NCBI GenBank assembly: GCA_944989445.1
Contig: CALYLW010000015.1
Coordinates: 1,540,124-1,604,123, forward strand
Reading direction: 5' to 3'
Length of the DNA stretch: 64,000 nucleotides
DNA from: Ampullaceana balthica
Lineage: Eukaryota > Mollusca > Gastropoda > Lymnaeidae
Shown: positions 1 through 11,533 of the stretch, piece after piece
Numbering within the stretch: the first letter of the stretch is position 1
How the letters are laid out: each line of letters opens with the position of its first letter
Made by a program: the position numbers and the translations under genes
Notes under the pieces: model-generated
The model's input: the letters and a program-made list of their open reading frames with translations, nothing else
Told to the model about the DNA's origin: nothing
The model's database searches: none

Positions 1-994
1 GGTGTGAAGGTTGTGGTGGATGTAGTGAGGTGTGAAGGTTGTGGTGGATGTAGTGAGGTGTGAAGGTTGTGGTGTGTGGATGTAGTGCGTGGATGTAGTG
101 AGGTGTGAAGGTTGTGGTGGATGTAGTGAGGTGTGAAGGTTGTGGTGGATGTAGTGAGGTGTGATGGTTGTGGTGGGTGTAGTGAGGTGTGAAGGTTGTG
201 GTGGATGTAGTGAGGTGTGAACGTTGTGGTGTGTGGATGTAGTGAGGTGTGAACGTTGTGGTGTGTGGATGTAGTGAGGTGTGAAGGTTGTGGTGGATGT
301 ATAGAGGAGTGAAGGTTGTGGTGTGTGGATGTAGTGCGTGGATGTATTGAGGTGTGAAGGTTGTGGTGGATGTAGTGAGGTGTGAAGGTTGTGGTGTGTG
401 GATGTAGTGAGGTGTGAACGTTGTGGTGTGTGGATGTAGTGAGGTGTGAAGGTTGTGGTGGATGTAGTGAGGTGTGAAGGTTGTGGTGTGTGGATGTAGT
501 GTAGATGTATTGAGGTGTGAAGGTTGTGGTGGATGTAGTGAGGTGTGAAGGTTGTGGTGTGTGGATGTAGTGAGGGTGTGAAGGTTGTGGGTGGATGTAG
601 TGAGGTGTGAAGGTTGTGGTGGATGTAGTGAGGTGTGAAGGTTGTGGTGTGTGGATGTAGTGAGGTGTGAAGGTTGTGGTGGATGTAGTGAGGTGTGAAG
701 GTTGTGGTGTGTGGATGTAGTGAGGTGTGAAGGTTGTGGTGTGTGGATGTAGTGAGGAGTGAAGGTTGTGGTGTGTGGATGTAGTGGGGTGTGAAGGTTG
801 TGGTGTGTGGATGTAGTGAGGTGTGAAGGTTTTGGTGGATGTAGTGAGGTGTGAAGGTTTTGGTGGATGTAGTGAGGTGTGAAGGTTGTGGTGTGTGGAT
901 GTAGTGAGGTGTGAAGTTTGTGGTGTGTGGATGTAGTGAGGTGTGAAGGTTGTGGTGTGTGGATGTAGTGAGGAGTGAAGGTTGTGGTGTGTGG
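1..994. repeat. minisatellite, 28/32-bp unit
   Basis: About 33 copies of a G/T-rich unit whose core reads GTGTGAAGGTTGTGGTG followed by GATGTAGTGA. Two length forms alternate irregularly: 28 bp, and 32 bp with an extra TGTG. The array runs off the left edge of the window, so its full length is unknown. Almost all C is missing from the plus strand. Confidence 0.97.
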
Positions 995-2474
995 CGGTGT
1001 GGGTGTGGAGGTGTGTGTGTGTGGTGGTGTGGGTGTGGACGTGTTGGTGTGGACGTGTGGGTGTGGATGTGTGGGTGTGGATGTGTGGGTGTGTATGTGT
1101 GGGTGTGGACGTGTGGGTGTGGACGTGTTGGTGTGGACGTGTGGGTGTGGACGTGTTGGTGTGGACGTGTGGGTGTGGACGTGTGGGTGTGAACGTGTGG
1201 GTGTGAACGTGTGGGTGTGAACGTGTGGGTGTGGATGTGTGGGCGTGTTGGTGTGGGTGTGGAGGTGTGGGTGTGGACGTGTGGGTGTGAACGTGTGGGT
1301 GTGAACGTGTGGGTGTGGATGTGTTGGTGTGGACGTGTGGGTGTGAACGTGTGGGTGTGGATGTGTGGGCGTGTTGGTGTGGGTGTGGAGGTGTGGACGT
1401 GTGGGTGTGGAGGTGTGGAGGTGTGGGTGTGGAGGTGTGGACGTGTGGGTGTGGAGGTGTGGACGTGTGGGTGTGGACGTGTGGGTGTGGAGGTGTGGAC
1501 GTGTTGGTGTGGACGTGTGGGTGTGGAGTTGTGGGTGTGGAGGTGTGGGTGTGGAAGTGTGGGTGTGGACGTGTGGGTGTGGACGTGTGGGTGTGGACGT
1601 GTGGGTGTGGACGTGTGGGTGTGGACGTGTGGGTGTGGACGTGTGGGTGTGGACGTGTGGGTGTGGACGTGTGGGTGTGGACGTGTGGGTGTGGACGTGT
1701 GGGTGTGGACGTGGAGGTGTGGGTGTGGAGGTGTGGGTGTGGACGTGTGGGTGTGGAGGTGTGGGTGTGGACGTGTGGGTGTGGACGTGTGGGTGTGGAC
1801 GTGTGGGTGTGGACGTGTGGGTGTGGACGTGTGGGTGTGGACGTGTGGGTGTGGACGTGTGGGTGTGGACGTGTGGGTGTGGACGTGTGGGTGTGGACGT
1901 GTGGGTGTGGACGTGTGGGTGTGGACGTGTGGGTGTGGACGTGTTGGTGTGGACGTGTTGGTGTGGACGTGTGGGTGTGGACGTGTGGGTGTGGACGTGT
2001 GGGTGTGGACGTGTGGGTGTGGACGTGTGGGTGTGAACGTGTGGGTGTGGGCGTGTTGGTGTGGGCGTGTTGGTGTGGGCGTGGACGTGTTGGCGTGGAC
2101 GTGTGGGTGTGGACGTGTGGGTGTGGACGTGTGGGTGTGGACGTGTGGGTGTGGACGTGTGGGTGTGGACGTGTGGAGGTGTGGGTGTGGACGTGTGGGT
2201 GTGGATGTGTGGGTGTGGACGTGTGGAGGTGTGGGTGTGGAGGTGTGGACGTGTGGGTGTGGAGGTGTAAGTGTAGGTGTGGATGTGTGGGTGTGGATGT
2301 GTGGGTGTTGATGTGTGGGTGTGGACTTGTGGGTGTGGAGGTGTTGGCGTGGACGTGTTGGTGTGGACGTGTGGAGGTGTGTGGGTGTGGACGTGTGTGG
2401 GTGTGGACCTGTGTGAGTGTGGAGGTGTGTGGGTGTGGACGTGTGTGGGTGTGGATATGTACGTGTGTGGGTGA
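995..2474. repeat. G-rich minisatellite, 14-bp unit GTGTGGACGTGTGG
   Basis: About 105 copies of a 14-bp unit, with variants in which GAC becomes GAG, GAT or GAA and in which GG is lost. It follows the preceding array directly with no unique DNA between. All three plus-strand frames stay open for long stretches only because the unit lacks stop triplets. The resulting Gly/Val/Trp/Cys-rich peptides are not credible proteins. Confidence 0.97.
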
Positions 2475-3299
2475 GACTTGACGCACTTAGTTTGTATCAT
2501 TTATCGCATTGAAAAATTAATGAGAAACTCAAGACATGTCTCTTGTCATTTGATACTAAAATGCAAACAACAAATACCAGCACTCATGCAGTCCAAGTAA
2601 CTATAGCTACTGAAACATGATAGTCCTCATAGCCACTCAACCTCTCTCATAAATGAAGACAAGACTTCGGTTAAAAGTAATTGGACATGTTCAAGATATA
2701 CTGCTGGCTGTTGTGTGGCGCTTAATGAACGTCGAAGTCAATGTTTGTTTAACTAGATCGACTCTACTTACAACGCCACTATGCTTTTAGTTTTTATTTT
2801 TATACTATTTTTTGGGCTTGATTTCAATTTTTAAGTAAACGCGGATTTTCCGAACACTGGTTGTTAGCAAAATTGATATTCCGAACCGCCATATCTTGAT
2901 AAAGAATACAACGTATTTTAAAATAGGTCACCCCTCTTTTATTGTGGCAATTAAGAACAATCAATTACGAACGTTCAATTGCGCACGTTGAATTGCGAAT
3001 ATTGTATTAAAAACATTGACTTGCCAATAATGGCTTACGAATATCCAACAACCTTTGCAGTCCGTGTCATCTTTTCAGGTGAAGTCAGTTAAACAACGAA
3101 ACGTTTATAATTACAGGGCTCAGTACGCTGAGGAAACAATGAATGTACTTTCGAAAAATTATAACACCTTGTTTTATCTTCAATGGCATCTTGTGCGCCT
3201 CGTCAACGTTGCCGGTTAACCCAAAACATCCCCATGTTATTTTCATTACAGCAGGCCCACAGTCCGTTAGTTAATTGGAAGCTGTCCCCTAGATTAAGT
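2475..3299. other. AT-rich unique sequence
   Basis: No gene or complete element recognised. Around 2945-3010 there is a cluster of imperfect short repeats with the theme CAATTACGAACGTTCAATTG, which can pair with itself locally. Confidence 0.5.
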
Positions 3300-3834
3300 T
3301 TTTAAAATAAAACAAACCCGTAAAAACAAAGTTTTTGACTATAAATCCCTTATATATGAGACATAACTAAAAGTATTGATTATGTTCAAACGCGACAAAT
3401 ATTTACAGACTGAATCCGTCTTAACACCTCTTTGCTTTTAACCCGGGTGGGGTGGGAGAGGGGAATGGTCTTGTCACCGATCGCTCGACCGAGCTCAGCG
3501 TGACACGCAAAATGTAAACAAAAGCATGCTGGTTACCTGGTTAAAACACGAGATGTGTGCACCAAAGGCTGGGGTGAAGTCAAGTGACCCGTAAAATGTA
3601 AACGATAGCGACCGCTACATAAAGTTTATATAGATAAACTAAAAATGCATTAATTTAATAACAGTACGTTCGATCGATCTGAATTTATGATACGATGCAT
3701 TGTTAGGTGACACGGGTCCGTGTGCCAAATTTCAGCTCGATGGCATGACGGGAAGTGGGTCAATTTTGACTTCTAATTTTCCGCGGTGCCCAAGACAGAG
3801 AGAGACGGCGGTGAAGTTAATATAAGGGATTTAA
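3300..3834 (+). mobile_element. dispersed repeat family A, copy 1
   Basis: First half of a head-to-tail pair. The left part reads AAACAAACCCGT, then GTTTTTGACTATAAATCCC; the right end reads TTAATATAAGGGATTTAAA. AAATCCCTTATAT near the left end and ATATAAGGGATTT at the right end are 13-bp inverted repeats. The interior shares blocks with three other copies in this window, such as GTGCCAAATTTCAGCTCGAT and CTAAAAATGCATTAATTTAA. No coding capacity is seen. The class is unresolved; a non-autonomous terminal-inverted-repeat element is the simplest reading. Confidence 0.7.
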
Positions 3835-4326
3835 ATAAAACAAACCCGTAGTTTTTGACTATAAATCCCTTATATATGAGTCATAACTAACAGTATTGAT
3901 TATTTTCAAACGCGACAAGCATTTACAGACTGAATCTGTCTTAACTCAACTTTGCTTCATCACCCTAGGGGGGGGGGCGAGTTCAGCATGACACGTACAA
4001 TGTAAACAAAAGCACCCCGGTGCTTCGATGGGTCGCGTCAACGCGTCAACTCAAACTTTCACGTGGAAAAAAAACAATAACAATCAGTGAATTTGAATTA
4101 CATACGTTATATTAGGATAAACTAAAAATGCATTAATTTAATTACGGTACGTTCGATTGATTTTGATACGATGCATTGTTAGGTGAGACGGGTCCGTGTG
4201 CCAAATTTCAGCTCGATCGGATCACGGGAAGTGGGTCATTTTCGACTTTTGTTTTTCCGCCCGCCCACGACAGAGAGAGAGAGAGAGAGATGAGACGGCA
4301 GTGAAGTTAATATAAGGGATTTAAAA
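3835..4326 (+). mobile_element. dispersed repeat family A, copy 2
   Basis: Begins where copy 1 ends and repeats its order of blocks (AAACAAACCCGT, ATAAATCCCTTATAT, CATTAATTTAATTACGGTACG, ATATAAGGGATTT). It has internal deletions and an expanded (GA)n near 4271-4290. Copies 1 and 2 form a tandem dimer. Confidence 0.7.
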
Positions 4327-5163
4327 AAGGGAAACTATTTCAAACTATCTCCGCGTCATCCCTACACATGATACATCTCACCTGCCCTTGTTCTAAACCG
4401 TTGTTCACATCAGACATATTTCGAGCCACGACTCTTTGAGGCCAAGCGGCGGGTTCAGCTGCCTCCTTAAAAACAATGACAAAATAACAATCGAGTTTTC
4501 GGTGTTTTGTTATCCCAAAGCATTTTTTGAAGCGTTACTTGGCTGCCCATTGGGCACAGTTGGTTTATACTGGTTAGGGTTTAGTTGCACAGATGTCTGC
4601 TATTGGCTGCCTATTGGGCACAGTTGATTATACTAGTTAGGGTTTAGTTGCACAGATGTCTGCTATTGGCCAAGGGATGATAAAACAATAATTTTTTTTG
4701 TTTACATTTATTTTAAAAAACAAAGATTTGTGTAAGTGCGAATGATTGAGCCCAAGCGTCAGTGTGCAGTGAATTTGGAAATTTGATAACAGGTGGAAGC
4801 AGATTTATACACGTGGAAGCAAGTGCGTCGACAGATTGTTTCAGCGCGTCACGAGTTGCCGCCTCTTGTTTTTAACGAAGAAAGTCTCAAGTAATTGTTG
4901 TGTCACGGCAAACGTTCCCCGCGTCTTGTTTCACGGACCACACATTAAGTCAGGTGTAATCTAATCGTCGGGTGAGAGGAGTTTCCCAAATTGGCATGTC
5001 ATTGAAGGAAAGCACACAGGTGGAGAACGCATCCAAGTTTCCTGGTTTTTGGCGGGCGATGTAACAGACGAGACAACTCATTGTGCCACTCAATTATTCT
5101 AAGTCTGTTGTTCTTTCCGTCTCTCGGACTGCTGTATCGTCATCAGGCGTTATATGACATCGA
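4327..5163. other. unique sequence with a short 64-bp duplication
   Basis: No gene recognised. A ~64-bp block containing GGTTTAGTTGCACAGATGTC occurs twice in tandem at about 4540-4671. The remainder shows nothing I can name. Confidence 0.5.
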
Positions 5164-5418
5164 CGGTACAGTGGTGGGTCGGTACAGTGGTGGGTCGGTA
5201 CAGTGGTGGGTCGGTACAGTGTTGGGTCGGTACAGTGGTGGGTCGGTACAGTGGTGGGTCGGTACAGTGTTGGGTCGGTACAGTGTTGGGTCGGTATAGT
5301 GTTGGGTCGGTACAGTGGTGGGTCGGTACAGTGGTGGGTCGGTACAGTGTTGGGTCGGTACAGTGGTGAGTCGGTACAGTGTTACGGCGGTACAGTGTTG
5401 GGCCGATACAGTATTATG
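5164..5418. repeat. minisatellite, 16-bp unit CGGTACAGTGGTGGGT
   Basis: About 16 copies. The main variant replaces GTGGTGGG with GTGTTGGG; the last units decay (TTACGG, GGCCGA). Confidence 0.96.
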
Positions 5419-5799
5419 GTTTGACAATATCGCAACGGTGGCCAAACTGCGGCTTGCGAGCAGCATGCGGCTCTTCTGTGTTCACATTGCGGCTCGCGTA
5501 CAATTTAGGAAAGATATGTTATAATATAAGGATTACTGGAAGATTTCTGAACCATGTTTAATGGCCCACAGTGCTTCAATGCGGCTCACAAATTTTTTTA
5601 ATATTTGAAAATGGCTCTCAGTTACTACAGGTCTGGCCACCCCTGCAATATCGTATTCGAACCTTACAAGCTTGCTCCGTAATTCGGACGTTACAGGGTA
5701 GGGCGATATTGAGACATCTGAGGCCTGGGCCGTATTCGGCCGTTATTGGCTGATACGCATTAGGTTTTGCGTGGAATCTCCATTTTGTGTAATTTCATA
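5419..5799. other. unique sequence
   Basis: No gene or element recognised. Confidence 0.4.
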
Positions 5800-6335
5800 A
5801 ACTCCGACTGGGCATTGTCTGACCACACAACAAACTCCGACTGAGCATCGTCTGACCACACAACAAACTCCGACTGACCACACAACAAACTCCGACTGAG
5901 CATCGTCTGACCACACAACAAACTCCGACTGACCACACAACAAACTCCGACTGACCACACAACAAACTCCGACTGAACATCGTCTGACCACACAACAAAC
6001 TCCGAGTGAGCATCGTCTGACCACACAACAAACTCCGACTGACCACACAACATACTCCGACTGACCACACAACAAACTCCGACTGAGCATCGTCTGACCA
6101 CACAACAAACTCCGACTGACCACACAACAAACTCCGACTGAACATCGTCTGACCACACAACAAACTCCGAGTGAGCATCGTCTGAACACACAACAAACTC
6201 CGACTGAACATCGTCTGACCACACAACAAACTCCGACTGATCACACAACAAACTCCGACTGACCATCGACTGATCACACAACAAACTTCGACTGACCATC
6301 GACTGACCACACAACAAACTCCTACTGACCACACG
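5800..6335. repeat. composite minisatellite, 22-bp and 33-bp units
   Basis: Core GACCACACAACAAACTCC is present in every unit. Some units carry an 11-bp addition, GAGCATCGTCT or GAACATCGTCT, so 22-bp and 33-bp units are interleaved. A block of about 150 bp (near 5955-6010) recurs near 6130-6185, suggesting segmental amplification. Confidence 0.95.
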
Positions 6336-6383
6336 TATCATAAACGACTTATAACAACATAGATCAGTTGACAGCTGTCTTTC

Positions 6384-6555
6384 ATGGTGCCAGGTATATG
6401 TTTCTTCATTGTGCCAGGTAGATGTGTCTTCACTGTGCCAGGTAGATGTGTCATCACGGTGCCAGGTAGATGTGTCATCACGGTGCCAGGTAGATGTGTC
6501 ATCACGGTGCCAGGTAGATGTGTATTGATGGTGCCAGGGAGATACGTCCTTAATG
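6384..6555. repeat. minisatellite, 24-bp unit
   Basis: About 7 copies around GTGCCAGGTAGATGTGTC, followed by ATCACG or TTCACT variants. Confidence 0.93.
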
Positions 6556-6695
6556 TTAGGGGAGTATAGGGTTGTTTTAGTTTTCTTTTAGTCTCTTCCC
6601 AAAGCTACAAAAGGCTTAGCCGCCTAATGCCTCTCTGATTTCAACACTACATTTGTATTTTGAAAAGCGGTGTTGTTCCATCGTGTCCTCTAACA
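6554..6695 (+). mobile_element. possible LTR of a retrotransposon
   Basis: A 142-bp stretch begins TGTTAGGGG and ends CCTCTAACA, which are imperfect inverted ends of the TG...CA type. It is followed at once by TTTGGTGACC, which resembles the start of a tRNA primer-binding site. These are the expected features of a 5' LTR. No second LTR and no gag or pol remnant can be seen downstream, so this is a weak candidate. Confidence 0.3.
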
Positions 6696-7424
6696 TTTGG
6701 TGACCGTTTTTCCACCATCTGTGTGGCGAGTCCCGTCCTGCGGATAACTCAAACCAGAAGGAGGACATGGCGAGGGCAGGAGTTGTTGGTCGTCGTGTGA
6801 TCTGGTTAGTTCCATTTGTTAGTACCGAGGACTCTGTGCACTCGCCTGCTCCTCGTCAGCATATGACATCCCTAACCCCGAGGCCTAATCTAGATCTGTT
6901 TTATTCATTAGACGGCTTGGAGACGGGCCGTGGGGAGGTGGGGGAGAGGGGTGGGGCTTATTTCATTGGACTCATTATGGGTCACGTGGACATCCCTACC
7001 GATGTTTCTTGTTGGCTACTTGCAATTAGATATGCGAACAGGGAATTCAATTACAATGACGAGTCTCTGTCGTGAATTACAAGTCATTGGGGGGGGGGCG
7101 GTGTCTCTTGGGTGTGTGTGTGGGGGGTGGGACGGTGTCTCTTGGGTGTGTGTGTAGGGGGGGTGGGGGGGGGGAACATCTACGATAAATAACGTTGATA
7201 TATACAGGACAAATCCTTTGGAGACATTCGAAAAAATTAGTGGTCAGTATAACAGCTTGATTGACTTTATTTTAAGCGCAGACCAAGGCGACTGTAACCC
7301 GACATTAACTCCAGGCATGAACGCTGTACCTGCAAAGCTGAGGTTTATTTGTCCATACACCTTCCATTCAACCACTGGAAAGAAATGAGAAATGCCATAT
7401 TTGTTGGGGACATTAAATATTTTT
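6696..7424. other. unique sequence with a short G-rich duplication
   Basis: No gene recognised. At 7090-7160 a ~48-bp block containing GGTGTCTCTTGGGTGTGTGT is present twice, next to G runs. Confidence 0.45.
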
Positions 7425-7832
7425 TAGGGCTGCGGAAATTAACGATTAATGAATCGATTAATCGTTAAAAGTTGTAATTGATTAAAATTAATTTGATCGA
7501 TTAAAATTTAAGAAAACATTTTTTTTCAATTTATTAATAATTTATATTTTTGTTACATACTTTTCCCTCGTATAATAATTATTTATTTAGACGTGCGTAC
7601 GTAAACAAAAAGGTTCTTCCTTATTTCTTGCAAAGCAGAACCAATTTGCTGTGTTACGTCACAAAATTTGGGAGCCATGGAATTTACGCAACTCAACCGA
7701 TTTCGCGAAATAATGAAATGCAACTTAACGTGATCAATATATGCGTTATAAAAGTAATGGAAATTAATCGATAAATTGATTAAATTTTTCTCCGATTAAT
7801 TGAACAAACTTTTTTTAATCAGTACTAGCCCA
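7425..7832 (+). mobile_element. hAT-type MITE, copy 1 (408 bp)
   Basis: Starts TAGGGCTGCGGAAATTAACG and ends CAGTACTAGCCCA. The flanks 7417-7424 and 7833-7840 are both ATATTTTT, an 8-bp TSD typical of hAT elements. The interior is rich in ATTAATCG-like motifs in both orientations. A related 407-bp copy lies in the opposite orientation at 28585. No transposase is seen, so it is non-autonomous. Confidence 0.82.
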
Positions 7833-7866
7833 ATATTTTTAATTTGAAATCGTGTTAAGAATTATT

Positions 7867-8313
7867 AAACAATATAATTTGCAATAGTCACGCAAGTAGT
7901 GTCTGTCAGTCCTGACGCTACTAATTTTAGAAAGCAGGGAAAACCAAATTACTACACCAATGCATCAAAAGGTGTGCAAATTAAAGATGCGCTGTAAAAA
8001 AAATATTATATGACGTCATTGTTTTCGCTCATATTTTAATTTTGCAAAAGGGATCAATGTAAAAAGAGGATTTGATTATGGTTAATTATAAAATAAAAAA
8101 ACAAAGGGGCGCCGAAGGCGCCCTCTACCCTTAATATAAAATAATGTGTGTACATTTCAGAAAGTTTAATATTTCGTATTTATCAAACAAGGACAAGTTA
8201 GTTGGGCTTTTGAAAAAGGTCGATGCCGTAGGCGCCCTAAAAAGGTTCATTTTTTATAAAATAAATAGATTTCAGCTGAAAACTTCCGTCATTTTTGACG
8301 GGTGATACACTAG
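7867..8313 (+). mobile_element. Helitron-like repeat family B, locus 1 unit 1
   Basis: A ~448-bp unit from AAACAATATAATTTGC to a 3' end with hairpin CCGTCA-TTTT-TGACGG. That is followed after 8 further bases by CTAG, then T. A short hairpin about 10-12 nt from a terminal CTRR with a T after it is the known 3' architecture of Helitrons. The canonical 5' TC end was not found. Two GGCGCC-rich motifs (near 8107 and 8222) form further hairpins. No Rep/helicase coding is seen. Confidence 0.6.
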
Positions 8314-8314
8314 T

Positions 8315-8659
8315 AAACAATATAATTTGCAATTGTCACGCAAGTAGTGTCTGACAGTCCTGACGCTACTAATTTTAGAAAGCAGGGAAAACCAATTTAC
8401 TACACCAATGCATCAAAAGGTGTGCAAATTAAAGATGCGCTGTAAAAAAATATTATATGACGTCATTGTTTTCGCTCATATTTTAATGTTGGAAAATGGA
8501 TCAATGTAAAAAGAGGATTTGACGATAGTTAATTATAAAATAAAATAATAAAGGGGGCCTCGTAGGCGCCCTGCAACCCCTATTATAAAATACTTTGTGT
8601 ACATTTCAGAAAGTTTAATATTTCGTATTTATCAAACAAGGACAAGTTAGTTGGGCTTT
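8315..8659 (+). mobile_element. Helitron-like repeat family B, locus 1 unit 2 (truncated)
   Basis: A second unit in direct tandem with the first, starting one base after its CTAG. It matches unit 1 until GACAAGTTAGTTGGGCTTT and then stops abruptly where the 39-bp minisatellite begins, so about 100 bp of its 3' end are missing. Confidence 0.7.
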
Positions 8660-9815
8660 GAGGCATTACTTGTGTTCAAATAGAGACTTGCTTAGATTGA
8701 GGCGAGGCATTACTTGTGTTCAAATAGAGACTTATTAGATTGAGGCATTTCTTATGTTCAAATAGAGACTTGATTAGATTGAGGCATTTCTTGTGTTCAA
8801 ATAGAGACTTGATAAGATTGAGGCATTTCTTATGTTCAAATAGAGACTTGATTAGATTGAGGCATTTCTTGTGTTCAAATCGAGACTTGATTAGATTGAG
8901 GCATTTCTTGTGTTCAAATAGAGACTTGATTAGATTGAGGCATTTCTTGTGTTCAAATAGAGACTTGATTAGATTGAGGCATTTCTTGTGTTCAAATAGA
9001 GACTTGATTAGATTGAGGCATTTCTTGTGTTCAAATAGAGTCTTGATTAGATTGAGGCATTTCTTGTGTTCAAATAGAGACTTGATTAGATTGAGGCATT
9101 TCTTGTGTTCAAATAGAGACTTGATTAGATTGAAGCATTACTTGTGTTCAAATAGAGACATAATTAGATTGAGGCATTACTTGTGTTCAAATAGAGACTT
9201 GATTAGATTGAGGCATTACTTGTGTTCAAATAGAGACTTGATTAGATTGAGGCATTGCTTGTGTTCAAATAGAGACTTGATTAGATTGAGGCGAGGCATT
9301 ACTTGTGTTCAAATAGAGACTTGATTAGATTGAGGCATTACTTGTGTTCAAATAGAGACTTGATTAGATTGAGGCATTACTTGTGTTCAGATAGAGACTT
9401 GCTTAGATTGAGGCGAGGCCTTACTTGTGTTCAAATAGAGACTTGATTAGATTGAGGCATTACTTGTGTTCAAATAGAGACTTGATTAGATTGAAGCATT
9501 ACTTGTGTTCAAATAGAGACTTGATTAGATTGAGGCATTACTTGTGTTCAAATCGAGACTTGATTAGATTGAGGCATTGCTTGTGTTCAAATAGAGACTT
9601 GATTAGATTGAGGCATTACTTGTGTTCAAATAGAGACTTGATTAGATTGAGGCATTACTAGTGTTCAAATAGAGACTTGATTAGATTGAGGCATTACTTG
9701 TGTTCAAATCGAGACTTGATTAGATTGAGGCATTTCTTGTGTTCAAATAGAGACTTGATTAGATTGAGGCATTACTTGTGTTCAAATAGAGACTTGATTA
9801 GATTGAGGCATTGCT
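8660..9815. repeat. minisatellite, 39-bp unit
   Basis: About 29 copies of a unit containing GTGTTCAAATAGAGACTTG and ATTAGATTGAGGCATT. The copies near 8700, 9290 and 9415 carry a 5-bp insertion giving GAGGCGAGGC, spaced irregularly. Since 39 is divisible by three, one frame stays open as a 13-residue peptide repeat. I regard that as a by-product. Confidence 0.97.
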
Positions 9816-10326
9816 CGCACGTTTGTCTGCGCCTTCAACCTAAGTTATCCAATTTTGATCAGGGATCACAAACACACATACACACACGCACACGCCCACG
9901 CACACACACACGCACACGCACACACAAAGCATGATATTCGTCATTTTGGTCCGAACCCTTCCTAGACCAGGAATCCAGGTGTCTGTGCTCTGGACGTGAG
10001 TCGTGAGTGTGGAGTAGGTTTTTGGCTGGTCACTGACGACGAGGAATAACATTTTTTTTTACTCATCACGTGTTCCCTCTCGTGAACGGGGTCGTGGAGG
10101 GGGGGCGAGGGGGCATAGAATATATTGGGATAATTTTTTGTTAGTTGGTACCTTATTAACTTGATGTTAAATTTTGGTCACAGTTTAAAAGATGGGATGA
10201 AATTGGAGACAAAATAATTTTAATGGAAATATTAAATGTTATTATTTCCCTTTCAAGAATGAATCCTATTAAAAAGCGACTTTGCCCTGCGAGTGAATGT
10301 AGTTTGGATTTTAAAATAAATAAATT
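9816..10326. other. unique sequence with (CA)n
   Basis: A CA/CG-rich simple repeat lies at about 9867-9927. No gene recognised in the rest. Confidence 0.5.
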
Positions 10327-11049
10327 TGTTTACATGTGTACTAAGGGTAAGGGTTGTTTACATGTGTACTAAGGGTAAGGGTTGTTTACATGTGTACTAA
10401 GGGTAAGGGTTGTTTACATGTGTACTAAGGGTAAGGGATGTTTACATGTGTACTAAGGGTAAGGGTTGTTTACATGTGTACTAAGGGTAAGGGTTGTTTA
10501 CATGTGTACTAAGGGTAAGGGTTGTTTACATGTGTACTAAGGGTAAGGGTTGTTTACATGTGTACTAAGGGTAAGGGTTGTTTACATGTGTACCAAGGGT
10601 AAGGGTTGTTTACATGTGTACCAAGGGTAAGGGTTGTTTACATGTGTACCAAGGGTAAGGGTTGTTTACATGTGTACTAAGGGTAAGGGTTGTTTACATG
10701 TGTACTAAGGGTAAGGGTTGTTTACATGTGTACTAAGGGTAAGGGTTGTTTACATGTGTACTAAGGGTAAGGGTTGTTTACATGTGTACTAAGTGTAAGG
10801 GTTGTTTACATGTGTACCAAGGGTAAGGGTTGTTTACATGTGTACCAAGGGTAAGGGTTGTTTACATGTGTACCAAGGGTAAGGGTTGTTTACATGTTTA
10901 CTAAGGGTAAGGGTTGTTTACATGTGTACTAAGGGTAAGGGTTGTTTACATGTGTACCAAGGGTAAGGGTTGTTTACATGTGTACCAAGGGTAAGGGTTG
11001 TTTACATGTGTACCAAGGGTAAGGGTTGTTTACATGTGTACCAAGGGTT
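10327..11049. repeat. minisatellite, 28-bp unit
   Basis: About 26 copies of a unit made of GTTTACATGTGTACTAAGGG then TAAGGGTT. ACTAAG/ACCAAG variants occur in runs (10590-10660, 10810-10890, 10945-11045), a sign of segmental copying within the array. ACATGT is a palindrome in each unit. The AAGGGTAAGGGTT part only superficially resembles a telomere repeat. Confidence 0.97.
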
Positions 11050-11533
11050 TAAGTAATTCGATGAAAATAACGACTTAGTACCGGGCAATGTGGCAATCTA
11101 TATCAATACGGAATATGTAGTCTAAGAAATCTGTCACTTGAATTTGCCGGGATGGGACGGTTTCCCGGCAAGTTTTATCGGGACTGAAAATCTTTCGAGA
11201 TCCCGGGGGAGAACGTCTGGTGTCGAGTGGCTAATGAAATAAATTTAACGGATGGAATCTTCATTTGACTTGAGGGGGGGGGTCAGATTTAAATCGAAAG
11301 TTTCTTGAAAACAGTAAAAGTCAATGTGTTAATAATCATAAGATTTTATACTGTATTAAAACAATGGACCAACTCTAAACAAAAGATGATTTGTAAGAAT
11401 ATACTGTTATAATTAGAAGATATTCGTCGCTCTCACCTGAGAAAATCCTAGTAAATTTTTCAAATAACAAAAAATTACTTCGATTAAAACGAAAATACCC
11501 TTCTAGCAACATTCTACACGTGAATGTTCCAAA
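11050..11533. other. unique sequence
   Basis: No gene or element recognised; G run near 11274. Confidence 0.4.

Noticed and set aside
1211..2481. Frames of 366 and 390 codons rich in Gly, Val, Trp and Cys
   Set aside because: The 14-bp unit has no stop triplet in this strand, so all frames are open. No signal of selection or start context.
8740..9324. A 13-residue peptide repeat frame
   Set aside because: Produced by the 39-bp unit length. Frame-breaking 5-bp insertions (GAGGCGAGGC) are tolerated along the array, so no coding constraint is visible.
10327..11049. Telomere-like repeat (AAGGGTAAGGGTT)
   Set aside because: The 28-bp unit contains only two AGGG-type words and much unrelated sequence, and the array is internal.
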